DNA from: Streptomyces violascens
Lineage (GTDB): Bacteria > Actinomycetota > Actinomycetes > Streptomycetales > Streptomycetaceae
Assembly (NCBI RefSeq): GCF_014649955.1
Contig: NZ_BMUA01000013.1
Span: 1-64,000 of the forward strand
Reading direction: 5' to 3'
DNA: 64,000 nt
In this document: positions 53,801-62,210 of the stretch, piece after piece
Layout: each line of letters begins with the position of its first letter
Position numbering within the stretch: position 1 is the first letter of the stretch
Position numbers and translations under genes: made by a program
The notes under the pieces: model-generated
The model's input: the letters and a program-made list of their open reading frames with translations, nothing else
What the model was told of the DNA's origin: nothing
Database searches by the model: none

Positions 53801-55850
53801 GGCCATGCCGCGCACCAGCAACGACAAGGTCGACTTCGCGGCACTGGCGGACCTGCGGGCGACGCCCCTCGCCCGCGGTGAGCGGCGCAGGACGTCGCTG
53901 ACCGCGGAGCAGCGACGAGCGGCCCGCCTCATGGCGGACACCCTGGCCGAGGCCGACCGGGGGGCCGGGGCACTGGACCCCGAGGAGATCGGACCGGACG
54001 CCGACTTCTTCACGCTGGGCGGCCATTCGCTGCTCGCCGTCCGCATGCTGGCGGCCGCGGAGCGCGAGTGGGGCAGGACCGTTCCGCTGCGCGGCTTCCT
54101 CGCCGATCCCACGGTGTCGGGCCTGGCCCGCTTCCTGGCCGCCGACGACGGGGCTCGGACGGCCCCGGGCGCGGCCCGTGCCCCGGAATCCCCCGACGGG
54201 CGCTACCCGGCCACGCCGGTGCAGCAGCGGCTCTGGTTCCTCGACCGGCTTGCGGCGCTGCGCGCCGCTTACCTCGCGCCGAGCCTGGTCGAGATCGAGG
54301 GCCCGGTGGACCACGCGCTGCTGCGCGAGGCCTTCGCCACGGTCCTGGCCCGCCATCCGGGTCTGCGCTCCCGATTCGCGCTCGACGCCCGGGCCCGCAA
54401 GGTCTTCTACCGGACCGACGGCCCCGCGCCCGAGGTCGCTCTCGTCGACGGTTCGCGCTGGACCGGGCAGCGCCTGGAGGAACATCTCGCCGAGGTGTGC
54501 TGGGCGCCCTTCGACCTCGCCGCCCAGGCCCCCGCCCGGGGCGAGGTGATCGCCCTGGCGGACGACCGGACGCTGCTGTTCTACGGGGTGCACCACATCG
54601 TCACCGACGGCTGGTCGCTCGGCATCGTCATGGACCAACTCGCCGAGCAGTACCGGGCGTCGGCCGACGGCCGCCCACGGGCTGCGGCACCCGCCCCGCA
54701 CCCCGCGGACCTGGTGACCGGGCCCCCGTCCGACGGGGCGGTTGCGGGACTGCTGGCCGGGCTGCGCGGTGCGCCGACCGACGTCGGCCTTCCCTACGAC
54801 CGTCCCCGGCCGGCGATCCAGTCCATCGACGCGGACACCCGCGAGACCCGGCTGCCCGCCGAACTCGGCGACAGGGTGCGGGAGATCGGCGCCGAGCTGG
54901 GCTGCACGACCTTCATGACCGCGACCGCCCTGCTCGCCGTGGTCCTGGCCCGGCGGGGGAGCCAGCGGGACTTCCTGTTCACCTTCCCGTGGGCGGGCCG
55001 TGACGGCGCCGGAGCCGCGGACACGGTCGGCATGTTCGTGAACACGCTGCTCGTGCGCGCCGACCTGACCGACGACCCTGACTGGCGCACCCTCCTGAAC
55101 CGGATCCGGCGCTCCGCCATGGCGGCCTACCGCCACGCGGACGCCCCGTTCGACGCGGTCGCCGCCGAACTGCACCCCGGCCGCGACCTCAGCCGCCCGG
55201 CGGTGACCCCGGTGTACGTCAACGCGACGGACGAGCCCGCGCGGGCGCCGCACCTCGGAGCCGGCCTCACCACGCGGTACCGGGTGCCGCCGGCGCTCAA
55301 GCTCAAGTACGAACTGGAGCTGACCGCCACCGGCGGACCCGACGGCCTGGTTCTCTCCCTCGCCTACTCCACCGCGCTCTTCGACGCCACCACCGTCGAG
55401 GCGCTGCTCGACGAACTGACCTCTGCCGCCACCGATCTCGCCACCGATCTGGAGTCCCCTGTGCTCACCGACACCCAGCCCCACTCGCCCGCAGCGACCC
55501 CCGCCCCGGCCCTCGACCGCACCGCCATGACCGACCGGGTCGCCGCGGCCTGGCGCGAAGTGCTGGACGTGGACACCGTCCCGTACGACGCCAACTTCTT
55601 CGACGTGGGCGGGGATTCGCTGCTGCTCATCGTGCTGCTCGACACGCTGTCCGGGCTGACCGACCGCGAGCTGGAGGCGGCCGACCTCTTCCAGCACAGC
55701 ACCGTCGAGGCACAGGCCGACCTGCTCGCCGCGGGCGGTCCCGGGGCCCCGGCGGCCGCGCCCGCCGAGGAGCAGGGCCCGGGCCGCGGCCACGGCCGGC
55801 TGCTCGGGCGGTCCCGGCGCGGCGCGAGCGCCCCGGAGAGCACCGCGTGA
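50886..55850 (+). CDS. NRPS, C-A-T-C-T
   Basis: 1654 residues. C1 (about 15-440) has HHIAVDGWS. A (about 490-980): YTSGTTGRPKG (~645), VYGPTEASCN, YRTGDRVSLRPDG, Lys in TSNDKVDF. T1: TLGGHSLLAV, Ser ~1048. C2 (about 1100-1510) has HHIVTDGWS. T2: VGGDSLLLIV, Ser ~1578. No E, MT, TE or second A domain. T2 must therefore be loaded in trans, perhaps by the free A enzyme at 59298. Pocket residues by hand: D-P-F-S-Y-G-V-C-N-K, which I cannot match to a known substrate. The stop overlaps the PKS GTG (GTGA). Confidence 0.92.
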   Translation: MMAKPPTPPLSRRAASVAPLSYAQERLWFIDAAAPGSAVYNVPLLTRWNEPVDIEALTRALTAVVARHEVLRTTYGLRDGRPVQYVGEPVPVPLEVIPGALRDDEELAPHARAPFDLTTAPPLRCVVWQGGADGDAMLLVVHHIAVDGWSLTALYEDLAEAYEQALSGAVPRLAELDVQYADFAAWDREVGGHPDMAERLDARLAEILSVPGDLALGPCPPRRALPEGERRGRQHTFRLPPQLVAATKELAAQLRATDFVVLFAAFQAVVQRWTGHEEFLLGTVAANRPHPCVEQLVGFFVNTVPLRCRLDARWSFERLCHEVRGESFRALSHQRLPFDQLTARAAADRSRPQGPLVGVGFVLQNMPAPRLGDRPRWTAPRLLPTGTAKQDLTLVLEYDGDGILATVEYDIDRYTEERARAVSGHFQVLLAAAVADPRAPLYRLPLTRPAEGWPRPGVLFGEERDLVGEYRERLATAEQGGPGMTDLTVHQGARSVLDLLDARIASMEGAATAVTCAGTELSWRGLDRWAWAVAHRLRTHGAGTGTLVPVLCARGGALVAGWLGTLRSGAAYVPLAMDTPAARIEFILRETGASVALVDEAGAELLRGLDTPVKPVRLEEVRAFGDDAPAVPVRPAGDDVAVVIYTSGTTGRPKGVLVPHRGLLNTGLWWADDARLTTGDRLLLTAGTAFDPAAFNVFEALLAGARLIVADDVERRDPAALLRLTRGPHGATVAGSLTPSLLHAMLEADPGGASSLRVVYCGGEALPRRLAAECARRWDTEVRNVYGPTEASCNSTFAAVAPDDERAPAIGRPLPNTRAYVLGPHGEELPAQVPGELYVAGAGVALGYLDQPERTAAAFLPDPYPHEPGALMYRTGDRVSLRPDGQLEYLGRADDQVKILGNRIEPNEVRRLLEENPAIAAAAVHATGTPQRLVAYVEAAAGAEPGTHDDVVRPLLRWLPAAVLPSEVYAVPAMPRTSNDKVDFAALADLRATPLARGERRRTSLTAEQRRAARLMADTLAEADRGAGALDPEEIGPDADFFTLGGHSLLAVRMLAAAEREWGRTVPLRGFLADPTVSGLARFLAADDGARTAPGAARAPESPDGRYPATPVQQRLWFLDRLAALRAAYLAPSLVEIEGPVDHALLREAFATVLARHPGLRSRFALDARARKVFYRTDGPAPEVALVDGSRWTGQRLEEHLAEVCWAPFDLAAQAPARGEVIALADDRTLLFYGVHHIVTDGWSLGIVMDQLAEQYRASADGRPRAAAPAPHPADLVTGPPSDGAVAGLLAGLRGAPTDVGLPYDRPRPAIQSIDADTRETRLPAELGDRVREIGAELGCTTFMTATALLAVVLARRGSQRDFLFTFPWAGRDGAGAADTVGMFVNTLLVRADLTDDPDWRTLLNRIRRSAMAAYRHADAPFDAVAAELHPGRDLSRPAVTPVYVNATDEPARAPHLGAGLTTRYRVPPALKLKYELELTATGGPDGLVLSLAYSTALFDATTVEALLDELTSAATDLATDLESPVLTDTQPHSPAATPAPALDRTAMTDRVAAAWREVLDVDTVPYDANFFDVGGDSLLLIVLLDTLSGLTDRELEAADLFQHSTVEAQADLLAAGGPGAPAAAPAEEQGPGRGHGRLLGRSRRGASAPESTA

Positions 55851-58800
55851 ACAACGACACCGCGATAGCCGTCATCGGCATCGGATGCCGCTTCCCGGAC
55901 GCCCGGGGCCCCCAGGAGTTCTGGCGCAACATCACCGAAGGCAGGGTCTCCTTCCGCGACCTCGACCCGGAACGGCTGCGCGCCGCCGGGCTGAGCGACG
56001 AGGTCCTCGACGACCCGGCCTATGTGAAGACCGCGGCGACCCTGCCGGGCGCCGAGGACTTCGCCGCCGAGTTCTTCGGCTACTCCCCGGCCGAGGCCGA
56101 GGCCACCGACCCGCAGCAGCGCCTCTTCCTGGAGGTGTGCTGGGAAGCCCTGGAGTCGGCGGGCCACCTGCCCACCGGCGACCCGCTGATCACCGGCGTG
56201 TTCGCCGGTGCCAGCGCCAGCACCTACATGACGGCGCTCACGGTGGCCCGCGCGCGCAGCGAAGGCGTCCTCGCCGCGGCGGACGACGTGGCGCTGCACC
56301 TGGGCGGCCTGTCGGACTTCCTGTCGTCCCGCGTGGCGTACAAGCTCGGCCTGCGCGGCCCGTCCATCGGGGTCCAGACGGCCTGCTCCTCGTCGCTCAC
56401 CGCGGTCCACTACGCCGTGCTCAGCCTGCTGTCCGGCGAGTGCGACCTGGCTCTCGCGGGCGGCGCGGCCGTCAACGAACCGATGCTCGGCTACCGCCAC
56501 CACGCGGGCGCCCTCGCCTCCCAGGACGGCTACTGCCGCCCCTTCGACGCCCGCTCCACGGGTACGTCCTTCAGCTCGGGCGTCGGCGCGGTCGTGCTGC
56601 GCCGCCTGTCCGACGCGCTCGCCGACGGCGACCCGGTGCTCGCCGTCGTGCACGGCTCGGCGGTCGGCAACGACGGCTCAAGCCGCTCGGGGTTCACCGC
56701 CCCGAGCCCCTCGGGCCTCGCCGACGTGGTGGCCGCCGCACTCGACGTCGCCGGGATCAGCGGCGACCGGCTGCGGTACGTCGAGGCACACGGATCGGGC
56801 ACCCCGCTCGGTGACCAGATCGAACTGCGCGGTCTGACCGAGGGCACGCGGTCCGCCGACGGCCGCACCGGCTACTGCGGCCTCGGGTCGGTCAAGGCCA
56901 ACATCGGGCACTGCGGACCGGCGGCCGGAGTCGCCGGACTCATCAAGGCCGTGCACGTGGCCCGCACCGGTGAGCTGCCGCCGCACCCCCTCTTCGAGCG
57001 CCCGCGCAGCCCCGGTGTGCTCGCCGACAGCCCGTTCCGCATCTCCGCCGAGCCCGGGCACATCGCGGAGGACGGCCGCTACGTCCTGGTCAACTCGATG
57101 GGCCTGGGCGGGACCAACGCGACGGTGGTGGTCGGGCCGCCGCCGGAGCCCACCCGGCCCGGCGCCGCGCACCGCGAGACCGTGCGCCTCGTGCTCTCGG
57201 CCCGCACCGACGACGAGCTGGAGAAGCTGTCGGCGGACCTGGCCGAGGAACTGGAGCGGGGCGCGCCGGCCGTCGGCGACGTCGCCCACACGCTGCGGGT
57301 CGGCCGCCGCTCCTTCGCCCGGCGCCGCGTGGTGTCCGCGCCGGCCGGCGAGCTCGCCGAGGCACTGCGCCGGCCCGCGCCCGCGACGCCCGCGGCCGTG
57401 CGGGGAGTTCGCCTGGTGCTGCCGGAGGGCGGCCGGGTGTCCGAGGCCCTGATGACCCGGCTCGGCGCGGCCTTCCGCGGGCGCGCCGAGGTCGTGACGG
57501 GCCCGGCGCACGAGGCGTCCGCCGACCGCTTCCCGATCCTGCTCGGCGAGGGCGAGGCAGGCGAGGGCCGGTTCGTGCTCCCGCTGGACGGGCTCGACGA
57601 GAACGGTGGCCAGGCACTCGCGGACCGTCTGGACGAGGCCGTCACCGCTGCCTGGCTGCACGGAGTCGACGTGGACTGGCCCGAGCGGACGGCGAGCAGC
57701 GGGCGCCGGGTGGTACTGCCCGCCTACCCGTTCAGCCGCAAGCGCTACTGGGCATTGGACCGGCTGCCGCCCATCGCCCGCCCGGACACCCCGGCGCACG
57801 AGGGCCCCGCCACCGCGGCGCCGGAACCCGCCCCGGTACAGGACGTGGACGCCCAACTCCTCTCGATGTGGCGGGAGTCGACCGGCGTCGAAACCCTGGG
57901 AGCCGACGACGAGTTCGGCGCGCTCGGTGGGGACTCGCTCACCGCCATGCGCATCGAGGCCGCGGTCCAGCGCCGCTACGGCGTGTCCGTCAACGTCTAC
58001 CGGGCCGGCGGCGGCCAGGCCACCGTCCGCAGAATGGCCGAGATCGTCCGGGGGCTGACGCAGTCCCCGGGCCCCGCGGCGGCCCCCGGCCCCGAGCGCG
58101 GCGCCACGGCGGCTGAGGCGAGCGAAGCGGACCTGATCGACGCCGATCTGGTCCTCCCGCTCACGCCGCCCGGCGCGGCAACCCGCGCCCGGGGCACCGA
58201 CACGCTGTTCACCGGCGGCGCCGGACCCCTCGACGCCTGCCTCCTCGGCGCGCTGCTGAGGACGACCGAGGGCCGCGTGTACGTCGTCCTCGACGAGCCG
58301 GACGAGGAGAGCGGCCGCCGCCACCTTCGTACGGCCGCCGCGGCCCTCGGCCTCCCCGAACCGGACGCCGACCGGGTCCCGCTCGTCCTCGGTTCCCCGG
58401 CCGACCTCGGCAAGCTGTGCGCGCAGTACCGCGACGGCGAACTGGCCGCCAGGGTCGGCCGGGTGGTGCACGCCACGCCGCGGCCCGGCGGCACGGCCTC
58501 CTACCAGGAGCTGCGGGCGACGACCGTGCTGCCGCTCGCCGATCTCCTCGGCTGGATGCGCGAGCACGGGATCGACGACTTCACCTGCCTCTCCACGCTG
58601 GCCGCCTGCGGCTCCGCGCTCGGCGGGGACGACACCGTTCCCGAGGACCGCGCCCAGCCGCTCGACCCCGAGCGCGCCGGATCCGCCGTGGCCGCCTGGG
58701 TGATCGAGCGGCTCCTTGAGCGCGCCGAAGCGGACGGCATGCGGGTGCGGGTCTTCCGCACCGGCCTGCTGCTCGGCGCCGCCACCGGAGCCTGCGACCC

Positions 58801-59305
58801 GGACGACCCGCTGTGGCACCTGCTCGCCAGCGGCCTGGCCGTGGGCCGGCACCCCCTGGACGAGCAGGCCTTCGCGGTGTCGCCGGTGGACCTGGTGGCC
58901 CGCTCGGTCGCCGAACTCATGGACGCACCGGGATCGGTGGGCCGCGCCTACCACCTGGTGAGCCCGGACCCGGTGACCGTGCGCGAACTCTTCGCCCTGC
59001 TCGGCGAGGCCGGCTGGCCGACCGAGGGCGTGCCCGTACGGCAGTGGCAGCGCGCGGTGGCACTGCGCGCGCTGGACCGGGAGAACCCCGTCCTGTCGCC
59101 GCTGGCCCCGCGCCTGCTCGCCGCCGCCGGCGCGGGCCACGGCCGTCCGGAGGCCAAGGCCTGGCAGCCCTGGCTCGACCGCAACGGCGCCGACCCCGCG
59201 CCGACCGGGCCGCTGCTGCGCGCCGCGCTCACCTCCGCCGCGGCACGCCACCCGGAATTCGCCGAACTCCTCGACCCGCTCCTGCGCAAGGACCACGATG
59301 ACTGA
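55847..59305 (+). CDS. AT-less PKS, KS-ACP with degenerate terminal thioester-reductase domain
   Basis: 1152 residues from GTG 55847. KS (about 1-425): Cys in QTACSSSLTAV (~179), His in EAHGSGTPLGD and NIGHCGPAAG. About 430-645 is a short linker ending PAYPFSRKRYW, like the AT-docking remnant of trans-AT PKSs; no GHSxG acyltransferase. ACP: ALGGDSLTAM, Ser ~697. The last ~370 residues resemble NRPS terminal reductase domains (HATPRPGG, CLSTLAACGS, VFRTGLLLGAATGA, VSPVDLVARSV). However, the Gly-rich motif reads TGGAGPLDA, and the Tyr-x3-Lys site reads GSAVAAWVIER, with Ser and Ala in place of Tyr and Lys. Reduction is unlikely. Confidence 0.85.
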   Translation: MNNDTAIAVIGIGCRFPDARGPQEFWRNITEGRVSFRDLDPERLRAAGLSDEVLDDPAYVKTAATLPGAEDFAAEFFGYSPAEAEATDPQQRLFLEVCWEALESAGHLPTGDPLITGVFAGASASTYMTALTVARARSEGVLAAADDVALHLGGLSDFLSSRVAYKLGLRGPSIGVQTACSSSLTAVHYAVLSLLSGECDLALAGGAAVNEPMLGYRHHAGALASQDGYCRPFDARSTGTSFSSGVGAVVLRRLSDALADGDPVLAVVHGSAVGNDGSSRSGFTAPSPSGLADVVAAALDVAGISGDRLRYVEAHGSGTPLGDQIELRGLTEGTRSADGRTGYCGLGSVKANIGHCGPAAGVAGLIKAVHVARTGELPPHPLFERPRSPGVLADSPFRISAEPGHIAEDGRYVLVNSMGLGGTNATVVVGPPPEPTRPGAAHRETVRLVLSARTDDELEKLSADLAEELERGAPAVGDVAHTLRVGRRSFARRRVVSAPAGELAEALRRPAPATPAAVRGVRLVLPEGGRVSEALMTRLGAAFRGRAEVVTGPAHEASADRFPILLGEGEAGEGRFVLPLDGLDENGGQALADRLDEAVTAAWLHGVDVDWPERTASSGRRVVLPAYPFSRKRYWALDRLPPIARPDTPAHEGPATAAPEPAPVQDVDAQLLSMWRESTGVETLGADDEFGALGGDSLTAMRIEAAVQRRYGVSVNVYRAGGGQATVRRMAEIVRGLTQSPGPAAAPGPERGATAAEASEADLIDADLVLPLTPPGAATRARGTDTLFTGGAGPLDACLLGALLRTTEGRVYVVLDEPDEESGRRHLRTAAAALGLPEPDADRVPLVLGSPADLGKLCAQYRDGELAARVGRVVHATPRPGGTASYQELRATTVLPLADLLGWMREHGIDDFTCLSTLAACGSALGGDDTVPEDRAQPLDPERAGSAVAAWVIERLLERAEADGMRVRVFRTGLLLGAATGACDPDDPLWHLLASGLAVGRHPLDEQAFAVSPVDLVARSVAELMDAPGSVGRAYHLVSPDPVTVRELFALLGEAGWPTEGVPVRQWQRAVALRALDRENPVLSPLAPRLLAAAGAGHGRPEAKAWQPWLDRNGADPAPTGPLLRAALTSAAARHPEFAELLDPLLRKDHDD

Positions 59306-60863
59306 CCGCACCCTCCACGAATGGTTCGCCCGTTCCGCCGCCCGCTTCCCCGACGCGACAGCGCTGGAGCTCCACGACCGCAGCCTCACCTACGGGGAAC
59401 TCGACGCCTGCGCGACAGCGCTGGCCGAGCGGATCCTGCTGGCCCGCGGCAGCGCGCCGCGCCGGGTCGCGCTGCTCGCGTCACGGAGCCTGACGGCCTT
59501 CGCCGGCTATCTGGCCGCGCAGCGCCTGGGGGCGACGGTGACACCGCTCAACCCGGGCTATCCGGCGGAGCGCAACCGTTCCGTGTACGACCTGGCCGAC
59601 GCCGAGACGCTGATCGTGGACGAGGCGGGAGCGCCCCAACTCCCGCATTTCGAGCTCGGACCGGAGCACACGCGGCTCCTGCTCACCGATGCCGAGGTCG
59701 CCGGTGGGGACGCCGGCGCACCGGCCGCGCTGCCGGAGTACCGCACCACGCCGGGCGACATCGCCTATGTGCTGTTCACCTCCGGCTCCACGGGCCGCCC
59801 CAAGGGCGTGCCGGTCAGGCACAAAAACCTGTCCGCCTACATCGCCCACAACATCGCCCGGTTCGAGGTCGGCCCGGGGTGCCGGGTGTCCCACACCTTC
59901 GACCTCACCTTCGACCCCTCGGTCTTCGACCTCTTCGTGACCTGGGGCGGCGGCGGCACGCTCGTGGTGCCGCGGCGCAGCGACCTGCTCACGCCGGTGG
60001 ACTACCTGGTCGAGCGCGGCATCACCCACTGGTTCTCGGTGCCCTCCCTCGTGTCGGTGGCGGCGGGACTCGGCAACCTGCCGGCCGGGCTCGTCACCGC
60101 ACTGCGGTACGGAATCTTCATCGGCGAGCAGTTGACGTACCGTCAGGCCGAGGCCTGGCAGGCGGTGGCTCCCGGCGCGGTGATCGAGAACGTCTACGGA
60201 CCCACCGAACTCACCGTCGCCTGCACCGAGTTCAGGCTCCCGCGGGACCCCGGACAGTGGCCCGCGACGTCGAACGGCACCGTTCCGATCGGCCCCGTCT
60301 ACGGCTTCCTGGACCACCTGATCCTCGACGAGGAAGGCCGCCCGGCGGCCGAGGGCGAGCTGTGCGTGCGCGGTTCGCAGCGCTTCGACGGATACCTGGA
60401 CCCGGCCGACGACCGGGGCCGCTTCCTCTCCTTCGACGGCGAGCGGGCCACGGCGTACGACGGCACGGGCGGGGTGCGCGCCGAGCACTACTACCGCACC
60501 GGCGACCGGGTCCGGCACGAGAAGGGCGACCTGGTCCACCTGGGCCGGCTCGACAACCAGGTCAAGGTGCGCGGCTACCGCATCGAACTCGGCGAGATCG
60601 AGGCGGCGATGCGCCGGCACCCGGCGATGACCGAGGCGGTCGTGCTCGCGGTGCCGCGCGCCGAGGAGACCGAACTCATCGCCTTCTACACGGGTGAGAA
60701 GCTCACGGCCACCGACGCGATGCTCTGGCTGCGCAAGCGCATCCCGGTCCACATGGTGCCGCGCCGCTTCACGTATCTGACGGAGCTGCCGCTCAACCCC
60801 AACGGAAAGATCGACCGCCCCGCGCTGCGGCGCCGGTTCACCGAGGCAGCTTCCGTTTCCTGA
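59298..60863 (+). CDS. Free-standing amino-acid adenylation enzyme
   Basis: 521 residues, overlapping the PKS end by 8 nt. Adenylation motifs: FTSGSTGRPKG (~158), HTFDLTFDPSVFDLFVTWGG, NVYGPTELTVACTE, YRTGDRV, Lys in NPNGKIDRP. No T or C domain. It resembles stand-alone aminoacyl-carrier-protein ligases of the LnmQ/VinM kind. Hand-derived pocket: D-P-F-F-I-I-V-V-A-K. The most economical role is charging the A-less T2 of the preceding NRPS; loading another carrier outside the window is possible. Confidence 0.85.
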   Translation: MTDRTLHEWFARSAARFPDATALELHDRSLTYGELDACATALAERILLARGSAPRRVALLASRSLTAFAGYLAAQRLGATVTPLNPGYPAERNRSVYDLADAETLIVDEAGAPQLPHFELGPEHTRLLLTDAEVAGGDAGAPAALPEYRTTPGDIAYVLFTSGSTGRPKGVPVRHKNLSAYIAHNIARFEVGPGCRVSHTFDLTFDPSVFDLFVTWGGGGTLVVPRRSDLLTPVDYLVERGITHWFSVPSLVSVAAGLGNLPAGLVTALRYGIFIGEQLTYRQAEAWQAVAPGAVIENVYGPTELTVACTEFRLPRDPGQWPATSNGTVPIGPVYGFLDHLILDEEGRPAAEGELCVRGSQRFDGYLDPADDRGRFLSFDGERATAYDGTGGVRAEHYYRTGDRVRHEKGDLVHLGRLDNQVKVRGYRIELGEIEAAMRRHPAMTEAVVLAVPRAEETELIAFYTGEKLTATDAMLWLRKRIPVHMVPRRFTYLTELPLNPNGKIDRPALRRRFTEAASVS

Positions 60864-60914
60864 CCCGCGCGGTCCCCGGCCGCCGGCCGGACACCAAGGA
60901 GAAGTGCACCACCG

Positions 60915-62165
60915 ATGTCGATACTTCACGACCTCAAGCCACCGCCGGGCATCGTCAGGATCCTGGCGGTCAGCAACCTGGGCCGGACCGTGGCCAACGG
61001 CTTCCTGCTCTCCGTCAGCGTCCTGTACTTCATCCGGTCCGTCGGCGTTCCGGCGGACCGGGTGGGCATCGGGCTGACCGTCTCGGCGGTCCTCGCGATG
61101 CTGGTCAGCATTCCGGCCGGCCAGGTGTCGGACCGGCTCGGCGCCCGCCGGACCTCCATCGTCTCGGGCGTCGCGCAGGGCGTGCTGGTCTGCGGATACG
61201 CCCTCGTCGGCGGGTTCGCCGGCTTCCTGGTGATCGTGAGCCTGGCCGCGATGGCCGACTCGGCGAGCGCGGTCGCGCGCGGCGCCCTGATCGCGGAGGC
61301 GCTGCCGTCGAACGAGCGGGTCAAGGCCCGGGCCTACCTGCAGTCGGTCAACAACGTCGGCCTGTCCGGCGGCACCCTGCTCGGCGGCGTCGCCCTGGCC
61401 GCCGACTCCCGCGCCCTCTACGCCGGCATGCTGCTCGGCGCAGGCGTGCTGTTCCTCGGCGCCGGACTGACCTGCCTGGCCCTGCCCGCCGCGGACTTGG
61501 GCCGGGCACCCGAGGACCACCGGGCCCGGCACGTCCTGCGGGACGTCCCGTATCTGACGGTCTCCGTACTCAACGCCGTCCTGGTGCTCGGCACCGACGC
61601 GCTCCTCACCGCCGCGCTGCCCATCTGGATCGCCGACCGGACAAACGCCCCGGTCTCCGTCTACGCGGCGATCATGTTCCTCAACACCGCGATGTGCGTG
61701 CTGTTCCAGGTGCGGCTGAGCCGGGGCGCGGAGGACGTGGCGGGCGGCGCCCGAGCCATGCGCAGGTCGGGCGGGGTGCTCGCGGTCAGCTGCGGGATCT
61801 TCGCGCTCTCGGCCGGCCAGCCCGCGTGGGTGGCGGTCGTCTGCCTGCTCTTCGGGGCGCTGGTCCAGGTGATCGGCGAGATGCTGCACTCCGCGGGCTC
61901 CTGGGCGCTCAGCTACGAACTCGCCCCCGCGCACGCCCACGGCCAGTACCAGGGCCTGTTCGGGCTCACCCAGCGGGTGGGCTCGGCGATCACGCCGATG
62001 CTGACCACCGCGGTGCTCATCGGCTGGGGCCGGCCGGGCTGGCTGCTCTTCGCGGGCATCCTGCTGGCCGGCGGTCTCACGACGCCGTCCGTCGCGCGCT
62101 GGGCGGAGCGCACCCGCGCGTCGGCCACGCCGCCCCGGGCCGCGGACGAGCCCGTCGCCGCCTGA
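60915..62165 (+). CDS. MFS transporter
   Basis: 416 residues with about 12 membrane segments. The loop 2-3 motif reads GQVSDRLGARRTSI (about 69-82), close to the MFS consensus GxxxDRxGRR. AAGGAGAA lies about 10 nt before ATG. Located inside the biosynthetic operon, so likely product export or self-protection. The subfamily is not certain. Confidence 0.87.
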   Translation: MSILHDLKPPPGIVRILAVSNLGRTVANGFLLSVSVLYFIRSVGVPADRVGIGLTVSAVLAMLVSIPAGQVSDRLGARRTSIVSGVAQGVLVCGYALVGGFAGFLVIVSLAAMADSASAVARGALIAEALPSNERVKARAYLQSVNNVGLSGGTLLGGVALAADSRALYAGMLLGAGVLFLGAGLTCLALPAADLGRAPEDHRARHVLRDVPYLTVSVLNAVLVLGTDALLTAALPIWIADRTNAPVSVYAAIMFLNTAMCVLFQVRLSRGAEDVAGGARAMRRSGGVLAVSCGIFALSAGQPAWVAVVCLLFGALVQVIGEMLHSAGSWALSYELAPAHAHGQYQGLFGLTQRVGSAITPMLTTAVLIGWGRPGWLLFAGILLAGGLTTPSVARWAERTRASATPPRAADEPVAA

Positions 62166-62210
62166 CGCGCTCGCCCCCTTTCATCCCAACCACCCGGCAG
62201 AGAGACTCAG

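Noticed and set aside
53145..55793. 882-codon minus-strand ORF opposite the NRPS
   Set aside because: Long antisense frames are expected in this GC range; the NRPS motifs on the plus strand are complete.
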